A DNA stretch of 64,000 nt. Source: Rhynchopus euleeides (lineage: Eukaryota; Euglenozoa; Diplonemea; Diplonemida; Diplonemidae). Position 1 is the stretch's first letter. Every line of letters starts with the position of its first letter. A program made the position numbers and the translations under genes. Positions 1-10,334 of the stretch are shown in pieces. The DNA lies in the NCBI GenBank assembly GCA_963210315.1, contig OY723302.1, forward strand, positions 186,001-250,000, written 5' to 3'. The notes below the pieces were generated by a model that had not been told where the DNA came from, ran no database searches, and worked only from the letters and a program-made list of their open reading frames with translations.

Positions 1-236
1 TATACATGTAAAATACATGTAAATGCCTGAAATATACATGTAAAATACATGTATATCAAGTAAAAATACATGTATAATAGTTGACATGCAAGTATTATAC
101 ATGTATTTTTACTTGATATACATGTATTTTACATGTATATTTCAGGCATATACATGTATTATACATGTATAATAGTTGACATGCAAGTATTATACATGTA
201 TAATACATGTATTATACTTGTAGTTATACATGTAAA
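1..236. repeat. AT-rich double hairpin built of TACATGTA units
   Basis: Two inverted repeats follow each other. The first has arms at about 23-79 and 93-149, matching perfectly over 57 bases; the second has arms at 151-174 and 188-211. Both enclose the same 13-base loop, GTTGACATGCAAG (80-92 and 175-187). The arms consist mostly of TACATGTA and TATTATACATG blocks. The identical loop suggests duplication of a hairpin unit. The left end may lie outside the window, so its boundaries and class are unknown. Confidence 0.8.
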
Positions 237-257
237 ATTTACAAGATCCCACCGTGG

Positions 258-399
258 GGGGGGGTCAAAATTGGACCCGGACATCCGGACACCCGGATTT
301 CCGGGTCCGGGCATGTCCGCCCTGTCCGCCCTGAAATCGCCTAAGGGGCCGGGGGAAATCCAGGAAATTCGGGAAATCCAGGAATATGAAGAATCCTCC
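258..399. mobile_element. Right end of a GGAGGAT-family TIR element (partial copy)
   Basis: This stretch is nearly identical to the right ends of the two complete family members at 27525-27673 and 40137-40281, from a G run followed by GTCAAAATTGGAC to the terminal AATCCTCC. In the complete copies this end is directly followed by the target duplication; here the next bases are ATT. The left part of the copy is missing or lies outside the window, with the AT-rich hairpins of 1-236 in its place. Confidence 0.85.
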
Positions 400-3300
400 A
401 TTATGCATGTTCTCTTTCTTCTTCAGCAGCTATTATAGTTGTGTTGGGACTGGATCAAGTCACTCATCGTGTGACCCGCGACTGTCCTGGCAGCACGTGT
501 GTACGACGTGCCCCCTTCAAAGCATCGATGACTCTCGAGCCAAGCAGGGGTTGAAATACACAGTACACACATGTTGCGCAAGCACCCCAGAAAAGGGGAG
601 CAGGCCGCAGCGTGGGGTGGCGGATGACAGCACACTGCAAGCGATATGACTCCAGTCACCAATGGAGTTGGCAACTGAGACCAGCACGACATGCAATGCA
701 ATGCATCAGCACCAGACTGCACAAAACAACGGGTGGTTCACAGCTTTGATGAGCGCACAATTTTTGGGTGAAGTAAAACGCCTGCAAGACAAACATGATT
801 GGTGGTGTTAGAAACGGTGCTAGGGGAGATGCTCGGAACAAATATGCACACACTTGCCATTTTACATTCCTCTGGGAAGCAGATGGTGATCGCTGATTGC
901 GACGTACCATTTAGAAGACATCCGATCTGGGGGTGGTGTATTGGAATGCCTGCATGTCGGATTGCTTCTTGTCCCAGATTGATCCCAGAGAGAGCAGAGC
1001 AGCAGCGGTCGTCGTTTCAATGGCACGTTCACTCCATTGCAACCTCTTGCTTGCTCATGTCCTTTTTTTTTGGGATCGACAACCTCCAGCCTGACGCACG
1101 ATACGACTAGACTGCAGCGTGCACAATGTTGCCAGAAGGCGTTGTACTCACGGAGGATATATTTTTCCCTCATACGAAACTGATTTTTTTTGGATTTTTT
1201 AGAAAGATTTGGCACCTTTATGCACACCGTACTCGCAGGCACAGCGAAATGTGGCAACCGGGTGCGTTCCCAGCGAACCACAGCGCTGCACCCAACAGCA
1301 GGCGGCAAAGGAAATCGCAATGCAAGTGTCTGAAAAACTGATTGGTTTTTTTCCTCATTTTTTCTTATGTATTTTTTGTTGCGGCTGGTTGTGAATAAAT
1401 CAATCATTTTCGGCCCAGCTCCGGCGGCGGTGCGACAAAAGGGTTGACCGCGTGTTTTTTTTGGATCAGTTCATCTTGATCTCTCAGCAGCCCCCCGAGG
1501 AGGGCGTATACACGGCCCTTCTGACGCACTATCCCCGCTCGACGAGCCGAATGACGCTTCACTGCGAATATAAACGAATACGTAACGTACAAAACATGGC
1601 TCGCCCCTGGGACGGGGTCGGGTACGGGGTGGGAAGATGGGATGCCGGGCGAAAAGAATAGAAGGCAACTCGAGCACACACTCTGCGTGTAAGCGCCCAC
1701 ACGTGCGATGCCAACAGCCCTTTTTGTTTTACCGCAACCTAAGACGGGTTGCGGCGAAACAAACAAGGCCAGACAAAACACAGCGGGCAGTGCAAAAGCC
1801 ACAAGGGGCCCGGCGTATTTTGGGAATTGGTGGGGTGAAAGAGAACTTCAGGCGACGAGGGGGTGGGTGTGGGGCTGGGGCATGTGGTGGGGAAAGGGAA
1901 GACGACGAATTCGGGTTGCGATCCGAGGACACGGCTGGCAGGGGCGCAGAAGGCAATGCAGAGGGCCCGCCCCGCCACACTCGCTGCACACAAGGTGGCG
2001 GAACAAGCATCCTGCAGGCAGACTGCACCCTGTAACTGTCCTTCAGTTCTGTGGATGAAATGGACCCGGCATACAGGCTGCGCTAGAAAGACGAAGTAGC
2101 CATTCCAACAAGCTTGGCACAGGGAACACATCGCCCCCGCGATGAATGGTCAGAGGGGCGGGGAGGGGTGGTGGGGAAACGAATGAAAAATGCATCTTCA
2201 CAATGGTGGTTCTGCAAAACAAAAAAAAGGACGGGGGGGGGGGGGTCCTCGTTCACCTCCCCCCCCCGTCTCCTCATATTCCGGAAATCCACGTTGTATT
2301 TTGTTTTTCTTTTCCACTTCTTCTGATTGCCAAACGCTTGTTTGCAACACGGTTTTTTTTGCTCTGTTTTCGACTGCAGATTCGAAGAGCCTGTCCCGGG
2401 ATGCAGGTGGCATAATCGCATGCCCCTCCACCGTAGCGGAAACTGGGAGGAGTCCAAACCGCAAGGGGGGAAAACACATGCAACCTCTTGGGGCGGGGGG
2501 GAAGGCCATTGCCACGAGACAGTTTCCGGCAAAAAAAATCTCAAGATGTCTCTCCTGGGAGAGGAGGAAGGACATCCAAAATGCCCTCACCGTAACCACA
2601 TGGCGAAGACCCGCCCCCTCTCCCGCCCTTTGTAGAGTGCAAACCCTTTGATGATACAGCGGCGTTTCCCCCAACAGGCCAAACCCCAAACACCCACCTG
2701 CAGGGTGAATGTTGCGGGGGGGTGGGGACAATCGGGAGTTACGCACTCATCCCACTACGGTAGGGTTCACCTCCACACTCTCCTTGGTGGCGCACCCGAC
2801 AGGACGTGACGACAGGACGCGCGCAGGCACCGGGCCCCTCTGAAAAAACCCGACAGGCAACTTCCTATAGAAGTGAACAGCCCCGAACGACTTTTTGTCG
2901 AGCGCACAAAGTTGTGTCTCAAGGCTGTGTCGAGCCCCGTGAAGTGACTGAGGTGTAAAAACACCCAAAAGCTTCAGTTGCCGAGGGTGTCTTTTGTCAC
3001 TTCGCTACGCGCCCCATCAGCTCGGAACTCGTCAGGAGAAAAGAAGTGGCAGGCAAACAAGACATATCCGGTCCGGCAATTTTTATGCATTTTGATATAC
3101 ATCGTTTGCTACGGACGGGGCACGAGGTACAGTATTGCATTCATGAGGAAACAGCAAAAAAAAAGGTATGTTGGGAACAACATGCGGCACGATGCGTCTT
3201 CCTATGAGAGTCAGAGGTTCCTTCCCCACACTTTGCAGTCAAAGTTCCAGCAGAAGCAGGCCAGACCTTTGGGCCTGTGAACCTGCGGCGGCAGCAGGGG

Positions 3301-4176
3301 ACAGAGAGCACCCTCGAAGGACACAAAGAAAATATGCCGTCCCCTTCACCCATGCTCGACCGAAGCGGTGGAGAGGGGGTGGGGCAGCGGGAGGAGACGC
3401 GGGCAAATACAATCCTTTGTTGGAAGAGCCCGAGGAAATCACACAGAGCTGTGTCCACTGGGATTGTGGATTGGCACAGCAAAGAGAGAAAAAGTTAAAA
3501 AAAACTCGCGGCAACCCAAACTGTCCGTGTGTCGTCCTGTTGGGAGCGCAGGGCCCCACACTCTTTGTGCACCACTCCCCCACGGGCATGGCGGAGTGGT
3601 GTGTGAGTGGGGCAATGAAATCCCAGCAAAAAAAAAACACAGCGCATAAAATGCACCCCACCCAGTTGGGCTGCGCCGAACTGTCAAAAAGAAGCAGGCA
3701 GTCGCACCCATGACACCTATCATGACTCTCCTGTGGTATTCTGGGCCATTGCCCCCCGCTCCATGCATCACTGTCCACGCCAAAGTGTTGTTTCCTGCAA
3801 ACCCGTTATCAAACAAGACAATGAGGGGCAGGTGTTCCCACCAGCCTGTGACCGTGTAGCCCGGGAAAGAGATACACTGATGATTGGCCAACTTGAGAAC
3901 GCCAGCCCTTCACATGCCGGATGGGCAGTTCACACACAACTTTCGGTCCCGTGATCTGGCAAATGAGGGGGTGGGTGCTTTGAGGGCAGGAAACATCACA
4001 CAGCCTGAGAGGCTGCAAGGTGTTCAGTGGAACATCCACAGGGTCGTTTTGCTGCTATGGCGATGCAGAAAATACAAATTAAAATGTGGAGCGGAATGCG
4101 GGGGGACGTTCTTCGTATCCGCTTTGGCAGGAGAGCATTTTTTTAACGCAATTTTGCTCGCTTCGCAAAGGTTAAA
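400..4176. other. Gene-free stretch, nothing recognised
   Basis: No reading frame here has protein-like composition that I recognise. The sequence is intergenic in style, with A, T, G and C homopolymer runs (for example a long G run near 2230). Short open frames exist on both strands but lack motifs and consistent codon use. I see no RNA gene. Confidence 0.5.
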
Positions 4177-4195
4177 CTCTCTCTCTCTCTCTCTC
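4177..4195. repeat. (CT)n microsatellite at the 3' side of the retrotransposon
   Basis: A (CT)9 tract directly abuts the 3' untranslated end of the minus-strand retrotransposon. A longer (CT)n tract at 7707-7741 abuts the other side. Read on the element's strand both are (GA)n, so the element sits inside a GA microsatellite whose repeats may also act as the target-site duplication. Confidence 0.85.
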
Positions 4196-4253
4196 GTATG
4201 CTTATAGTGTGAATATCCCCGAAACGAAAATACTCGCACCCCAAGGGTGTCGT

Positions 4254-7200
4254 CTACTTAACTACGCGGGCCCGCGGCCCGGTAGACTCCCCTTGTTTGA
4301 GAGAGGAGCTGCTCTGGTGGGGTGAGGGAAGTGACACAGGAGGAGGAGGAGGCGCAGGCGCCACACGGTCTGTAGCGCCCGGTGACGCGCTACGTGAGGA
4401 AGGAGGATTAAGGTAGGCCCGGAAGCCTGTAGGCGCGTGCGGTGACCGCGCACGGGCGGAGGAGGAAGAGGCACCAGAACGGGGCCTTTGGGGAAGGGCT
4501 GCGTCAACGGACACGCCGTCGGGAGGGGAGGTAGTAGGAGAAGGTGGGTCCGGATCAGCGGCGCCCACGTCAGCGTCAGCGTCAGCGGTGGGGATCACGT
4601 GGTCGACCCTAGGCCTTTGGGCAGGCAGTGCCGGGGTGGAACCGGTATGCGCCTCTAAGGCGGTGCGCTTCAGCTGCGCCACGGCGGGGATGGATGGCCT
4701 GACGCCGTCGGGTGAGAGCCTCCTACGAGGCTGCATCAGGTGGCGGTGGGGTGAGCCCGGGGAGCACACAGTATGGGCCAGCCTCTTCAGGATAACTGGA
4801 GGGGTGGCGGGCTCGGGAGTAGCGGGACACGGGGTCGCTTCAGGGGAGGGCTGAGGCGCAGGCACACGGGGTGGCGTGGTGGAGGGAAGATCCCCCACGG
4901 TAGGCGCAGTCGCCTCTGGGAAGGGCGGGGTTGGCGGCACATGGGGCGGCGGGGTGGGGGCGTCTGCCTCCACAGGCGTCGCAGGGGCGGGAGGGGCGTG
5001 GTGGCCCTTCTTGCAGCAAGCGGTGGGGCGTCTGTCATCCATCTCAGGCAGAGAGGCGCAGACCCCGCAGGGGGGCAGGTCATGGTCGCGGCAGCCGTGG
5101 TGGCCACGCTTGCAGCACATGTTGGAGGAGCTGCAGGTGCCGCAGCGGAGCAGCCGGTGCGTGCTGCAGAACTGCACGGGCAGTCCGTCATCCTGGCGGT
5201 GGTGGGCCCGGCAGCAGTCTTCCATTCGCAGGGTTCGGTTGTGCCCCGCCGCGTCGCAGTCATGGCACTTGGGCTTGGAGTGGGCCCTGCAGACGTTGCG
5301 AGCCAGCACCTCCGAACGGGGGGCATAGCGCTCAGCGCCGCACGGCGCCGACCTCGGGCTGACCGTGTCGAGGGGGTCACGGGTGGGGGCTACGGGAGTA
5401 GGGTCCCACTGTTCGCTTCGCGTGTCCCGGTCGGGCACCTCGGTATACGACGGGGTAAGGTCCAGGCCCCACGACTTGCTCGAGGCCCAGTGGATCGCGC
5501 GGGGAATCTGCTCGATCAGGATACGGGTGGTGAGCCCGTGGCAGGCAAAGCGGGGGCGCGGCTCAAGACCGCCCCAGACTTCCTTCACCCCCACCGCGCG
5601 GAGGCAGTAGACACGCGAGACAAACGCGCCAGGCAGGGGCGCGCGGAGGTTAACTGCTTCACACTGGGAGACAAGGTATTTCAACATCTGCCCCATCATG
5701 CGTCCACGCATGTTGAGTGGGGCGGGCTGGGTTCCTGCCGGGGCGCCAGTAGCGATCGGGCAGACGTCGAGCCCGGAGAAGACCTCGAAGTCGATGGCGA
5801 GCTCGCAGAAGGAGACGGACCCCTCCCTCGTCCAGGTGAGACGACCGAGCCAGGCCCGCAGGGCACGCATGATGCACTCTCCGTGAGTCCAGCGGGGTGG
5901 GTTGTCCGGCAGTGAGGCCAGGTCGGACTGATGGGGCGCAGCGGGTCGCGCTAGCGCTGCGTCCCACGCGCAAACAGTTGGGGATACCCCGAGGCGCTCA
6001 CGTTCCAGCACATCTCTGCGGGCGACTATCGTGCTCATTAGGTGGTGCAGGTCCTTCGCCCGCACCGTACCGGATAGGGGTTTCGGTATGATGCCCCAGT
6101 TGGCTAGGCAGGGCGGCCATGAGAGGCGCTCCTCACAGAGACCCGCGTACCGCTCCCGGGCACGGACGTCGTTGTGGGCAGGGCATTCCCAGAAGAGATG
6201 CGTGACGGTTTCGGGGGAGCCCGTATCGCAATTCCGGCAGAGGCGGTCGCTACCCGGCTCCGGCTGTGTTGCTGTGAGGGGTAGGGGCACCTCACCCGAG
6301 TCGTCGAGGACATCGAACTCGGACGGGGCTGAGCTCGACGAGTCGTCGTCATCATCGGTGTCACCGGCAGCGTCGCCGTCCGCGGGTGCTGTGGCGTGGT
6401 CGGCAGCGGTCACAGGAGGTGGAGTAGGAGCGGTCGAGCGCTCGGCCTCCGGCCCGTCAGGCGCGGAGTCCGTCGCAGCCCCAAGCTTATTGCGTCCCCA
6501 GCGGTCTGCCAGGAACACGCCCCCAACAATAATGCAGCGCATCGCAGCGGCGAGCACAGGATCCCCACATGATTGCCAGAAGTCGTTTGTCAGCACGGTG
6601 TCAACGCCGTCCTCCACACCGCCGAAGGAGGGTCTGGAGATAGCAAGCCTTCGCCAGATGTTGTGACGCAGCGCCTCGCGTAGCACATGGTTCCGTGCCG
6701 CCACTTCGAGTGAAAGCAGTGGTTCGGAACCTCCTGGAGCAGATATGAGGGAAACATCATCGCCGCAGGTGAGGGAGGCCGGCGGCAGTCCTTTTTTGAG
6801 CGCAAGCCCGATAGGCCCGAGGGGGACGTCGATGCGTGTTTTTTGCGCATACATGGCCCGGATGCGGTTGAATCGCGGGATCAATTCTGGTAGGCGGCGG
6901 CAGGAGTCTAGAAGTAGGAGCAGCATGCGATACGGCACTATGATTCCTGGGTGAAGGAGGTGTCCCTTCGAGGCAATGGAGAGGGCCGCTGCGGTGCTGC
7001 GGGAGGGATGGCGGTCACCGTATAGGCAGTTTGAGGCTCGGGTCTCTAGGTCGCGGAGGACCCGGTGGTCAATGGGCGCATACCAGCCACCGAAGATCGC
7101 TCGGGGCATGACTGCGCCAGCAATCAGGCCGTGTCGCTGCTCAAAGGTCGCAGGCGAGCTGCCCAGGCGGCGTAAGGGGGCATGCGCTTTACTCGCCCGT

Positions 7201-7706
7201 CCGTCGTCGCCGCGGTCTATGAACGCTGGTGACACACAGACGCGCACGCCTAGTGCAGGTGAGGCGGTTTTGGTGGGGAAGGTGGCCCCATTTACAGCGA
7301 TGGTGCCGACATATCGAGGGCGTGCGCCAGAGGAGGGGTCCACGCGATGCACGCCCATGGCAATGGTCTTCTTTTCGTTTAGGCGCATTCCCGTTATTGC
7401 GCAGAACTCGCCCGTGATGTCCGCGCCACGTTGTGTCAGCGCCTCAGAGACACGCGAGATGATAGTGGCGTCATCCGCGTACGATATGCTGAGGGCCCCC
7501 CCGCTCTCTTCCTGGATCGCTTTCACCAGGACGGAGAGCAGCGCGTTGATGAGGACGACCGACAATGGGCAGCCCTGAAGAATTCCGTTCGTCACATCGA
7601 ACTCCCCCCCCACTCCGAGTGGGGTCTTGAAGCGACGGCGGAGGCGCGAGTACATCGCTTCCAGCGGCCGGAGGATGCGCTCGTGCAGCCCCATTGCACG
7701 CGCCAG
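4254..7706 (-). CDS. 5'-truncated non-LTR retrotransposon reverse transcriptase
   Basis: The frame is open right to the (GA)n junction at 7706, five codons above the first ATG at 7694, so the 5' part (RT fingers and any endonuclease) is missing. Counting from that ATG, RT motifs are visible as QGCPLS at about 40-45 and YADD at 72-75, the catalytic aspartate motif. A zf-RVT-like finger (C486, C489, H499, C504) follows an acidic linker. Residues ~840-950 are rich in Cys and His, with repeated Cys-x2-Cys and His-His pairs, and the last ~200 residues are Pro/Ala/Ser-rich. The stop is followed by a 3' untranslated stretch of about 60 bases and then GA repeats. No frameshift is seen in about 1150 codons, so the insertion is probably young. 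The clade cannot be named from the motifs alone. Confidence 0.9.
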   Translation of the reverse strand: MARAMGLHERILRPLEAMYSRLRRRFKTPLGVGGEFDVTNGILQGCPLSVVLINALLSVLVKAIQEESGGALSISYADDATIISRVSEALTQRGADITGEFCAITGMRLNEKKTIAMGVHRVDPSSGARPRYVGTIAVNGATFPTKTASPALGVRVCVSPAFIDRGDDGRASKAHAPLRRLGSSPATFEQRHGLIAGAVMPRAIFGGWYAPIDHRVLRDLETRASNCLYGDRHPSRSTAAALSIASKGHLLHPGIIVPYRMLLLLLDSCRRLPELIPRFNRIRAMYAQKTRIDVPLGPIGLALKKGLPPASLTCGDDVSLISAPGGSEPLLSLEVAARNHVLREALRHNIWRRLAISRPSFGGVEDGVDTVLTNDFWQSCGDPVLAAAMRCIIVGGVFLADRWGRNKLGAATDSAPDGPEAERSTAPTPPPVTAADHATAPADGDAAGDTDDDDDSSSSAPSEFDVLDDSGEVPLPLTATQPEPGSDRLCRNCDTGSPETVTHLFWECPAHNDVRARERYAGLCEERLSWPPCLANWGIIPKPLSGTVRAKDLHHLMSTIVARRDVLERERLGVSPTVCAWDAALARPAAPHQSDLASLPDNPPRWTHGECIMRALRAWLGRLTWTREGSVSFCELAIDFEVFSGLDVCPIATGAPAGTQPAPLNMRGRMMGQMLKYLVSQCEAVNLRAPLPGAFVSRVYCLRAVGVKEVWGGLEPRPRFACHGLTTRILIEQIPRAIHWASSKSWGLDLTPSYTEVPDRDTRSEQWDPTPVAPTRDPLDTVSPRSAPCGAERYAPRSEVLARNVCRAHSKPKCHDCDAAGHNRTLRMEDCCRAHHRQDDGLPVQFCSTHRLLRCGTCSSSNMCCKRGHHGCRDHDLPPCGVCASLPEMDDRRPTACCKKGHHAPPAPATPVEADAPTPPPHVPPTPPFPEATAPTVGDLPSTTPPRVPAPQPSPEATPCPATPEPATPPVILKRLAHTVCSPGSPHRHLMQPRRRLSPDGVRPSIPAVAQLKRTALEAHTGSTPALPAQRPRVDHVIPTADADADVGAADPDPPSPTTSPPDGVSVDAALPQRPRSGASSSSARARSPHAPTGFRAYLNPPSSRSASPGATDRVAPAPPPPPVSLPSPHQSSSSLKQGESTGPRARVVK

Positions 7707-7741
<35 letters not shown>
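7707..7741. repeat. (CT)n microsatellite at the truncated 5' end of the retrotransposon
   Basis: Near-perfect CT tract with one TT slip. On the element strand it reads (GA)n and runs directly into GAG CTG GCG, in frame with the RT. The junction shares GAG with the element, so the exact breakpoint is ambiguous by a few bases. Confidence 0.85.
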
Positions 7742-8504
7742 ATCACAACCGGCAGACACCACCATTCTCAACGTTACCAAGGCTTTTTGGCTGCAATGGA
7801 TACCGTCGCCAAGACGATGGGCCCTGCCGCCAACACTCCTGCTTCGGAGGGGGGGGGGGCAGAACGCAACAGTCGCAGACGCAATCGCCTGACATCTTCG
7901 TTCTCCATACCGAGAAAAAAACTCAAAGGGGCAATGGAAGATCAGAGTAAGGGACGGCGAGGCAGAACTCACGTTGCTGTGCTTGTTTGGGAGTTCGTCA
8001 ACCAAAAGTCATCTCCTTTTGGGGGATCTGGGGATTGGGTGCCAGATTGAGGGGGGGGGGGGTATTTTTTGAACAGTTGGATTGAAGGATGTAACGGATA
8101 CTGACATAATGGACCCAGCAGGCTGGGCGGATGGACGAGTGTGTCGGTGACAACCAGAGTTGCACAAGAGGAGGGTACCTTCACACTCGCATGCAAGGCC
8201 GCATCCCGGAACACACCGATCCCCTTCTCGTCGCAAAGGCCTATTTTTGCGCAAGATGAGGACTGAAAAGGCATGTCTGTGCTCCTGAAGAACGGCGCTG
8301 TGTGATTTGAAATATTTCCGAAATTCGGTTCATTGGTTCCTTGGCGATCCTACAACACGATTAAGCAGGCAGCCAAAGGGGGGGCAAACCAGGCCTAGCA
8401 GACACGCGTGGGTTGTTTGCCAGTGTGTGTCCCGGCCGCCCCACCCCAGGCTTGTCCGACGAAAACTTCTTCCGATACGCCACGCCACACACACTCTGCT
8501 GTTC
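7742..8504. other. Intergenic, nothing recognised
   Basis: This lies between the retrotransposon and the 3' end of the RRM-like gene. It contains G runs near 7849 and 8051 and no convincing gene. It probably includes the 3' untranslated region of the minus-strand gene whose stop codon is at 8505. Confidence 0.5.
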
Positions 8505-10334
8505 TCACTGCATTGCTGCCATCATGCTTGCCCACGGGGTTGCGTTCAGGTTGGGGCACGAAGGCATGCGACGCACTTCGTCAACCTGTGCGTCGGCACC
8601 GGTGTTCGAGTTGTTGCCCTGGCGAGTACGCCTGTACTTGTGCTGGTTACGCACGCCCTGGCTGTGCACACCCGTGCGCGCATCCCCCTGGTTGCGCTTC
8701 TTCTTGTCGCTGCGCTTGTCACCGAAGACAAAGGAGTGGCACAGGCCCCTCCTGTGCATGTGGCCGTCAGCAGCCAGCCTGCAGTTCTTCCCGTCGCACT
8801 GCGCCCAACTGCTCTCCGAGCCGGCACCCACGCTCAGCGCAAATGCCTTCGCCTCCTCGAACCGGGCGCACAGCTGTTGTGGGCGAGGGTGTGTGGGTGA
8901 GCGAGCCGTTCAATACATCTTGCTCTACGCACCGATGGTGTCGATTTGAAACCGTTTTCCCTTGTGGACGAAACAAGATGAACTGAAGTAAACGTTGGTC
9001 ACCTGCTGCACACAACCCACCACCAACACCCTCACCCTACACGGGGGGGTCTATCCCCGCCTTCTTCTCCGATCCCCAGCGTGCTGCATGTACATACCGA
9101 TGACTGGTTGTCGCTGGTGTCGTGCAGCTTCTTCTCGCCCTTCGCGTAATCAGCCTGCAAGCAGTGGGTGGTGCGTGCTGCATGCATGCCAAACTGCACA
9201 ACTTTTCCCTCCGCCCTCCCCTCCCCCCTCACCCACCAACCCCTTCCAATCTCCTTAGTATAGCCGGGCTATACAGGGAGGGAGATTTCCTAGGGGCGAC
9301 CCCCTATTCTACCCCCTCCCTATATTGGGCATGGACCCAGCCTTACTTCTAATCCCAACACCACATACCCTCAGCAGGAAGAGGTTCTCGTCCAGCCCAC
9401 GCGTGCTCTGGTCGTGCACTGCCTGGCGCACACGCATGGCGTGCTCCACAGTGGGGCACTCACAGAAGAAGACGCTCAGCAGCACAGTCGGGTGCGACAC
9501 GTTTGAGCGCGGGGACTGGTCGTCCGCCACCATGCTGATGTTGTTCGACACGCCGGGCGACACCGTCTCCAGAAGGGAGAGCATGCCACCCCAGGTCATG
9601 CGCACAATCGACGAGGTCCAGGCGCACTGCCTCTGCCCGTAGATGCGGATGTGCAGGGTGCGGCACGGCTGGGGCGACGGCGGGATCTGCAGCTGCTTGG
9701 TGGCATTCTGCACCTTGATGAAGTCACCCCCGGGCACCGCGATCTCCGTAGGCCCGGGCAGCTCGCACCGCATCGTCAGGATCGCGAAGGCATGCACGTG
9801 GCGCGACTTCTGGGTGCGGATCACCTCCAGAGACTGCACCTTCTGCACCCCCTTCGGGCTCACCTCGTTGGTGATGGCAGCGATGATGCGCGAGTCGGAC
9901 AGGTCGGGCGAGATACGGTCGATGTACACACACCGCTCGATGCCGGACTGTGCGGGCTCCGGCTGCACCACGGGAGGCACAGGCATGGAGAAGTCCTCAT
10001 ACACCACAGGCATGCTCATGATCTCCGCAAGCGGGTTGGGCTCGACGTACCTCGGGGGAGCCACGTCTTCCTCGACATCGACGTACATCAGCTGGTTGGG
10101 GTCGGCGTTGAACATGTCGTCCACCATGCTGCGCACAGCAGCCTCGTTCTCCTCACGCTCCGCGTCCCCCTGGGGCAGGGTGCAGGCGTCGTCATACTCC
10201 TGTGCCGGCAGCGTCTCGCTGTTGCACCTCACAGGCATCATGCACTCCTCCTCGTCCACCATCATCGTGTGCCCGAAAGCCTCATCGAAGGTGCGCGTGC
10301 GGCGCAGCGTCTCCTCGCTGTTGGCGCGACCCAT
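8505..10334 (-). CDS. RRM-like RNA-binding protein, four exons
   Basis: Proposed exons are 10334-9369, 9154-9098, 9005-8933 and 8873-8505 (about 488 residues). Introns 1 and 2 start GTATGT and end CAG. After an acidic N-terminus, residues ~195-260 look like an RRM: a CVYIDRI strand, a helix, and strands around QSLEVIRTQ and AFAILTM. A second, more diverged alpha/beta block follows to about 320. The last exon holds Cys/His-rich CDGKNC...HMHRRGLCH and a basic tail. The start is the ATG at 10334, 18 bases after a pyrimidine tract ending CCCACAG, a possible trans-splice acceptor; the frame stays open upstream only through low-complexity codons. Intron 3 (GTGCGT...ACAACAG) leaves exons 3 and 4 out of frame under plain GT-AG rules, so that junction is unresolved. 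It is probably a post-transcriptional regulator, but the target is unknown. Confidence 0.72.

Noticed and set aside
862..1407. 181-codon minus-strand frame near the window start
   Set aside because: Lys-rich runs come from T homopolymers; no domain and no splice or start context.
4773..5915. 380-codon plus-strand open frame
   Set aside because: It lies antisense within the retrotransposon gene, in GC-rich sequence where opposite frames stay open by chance; no motifs.
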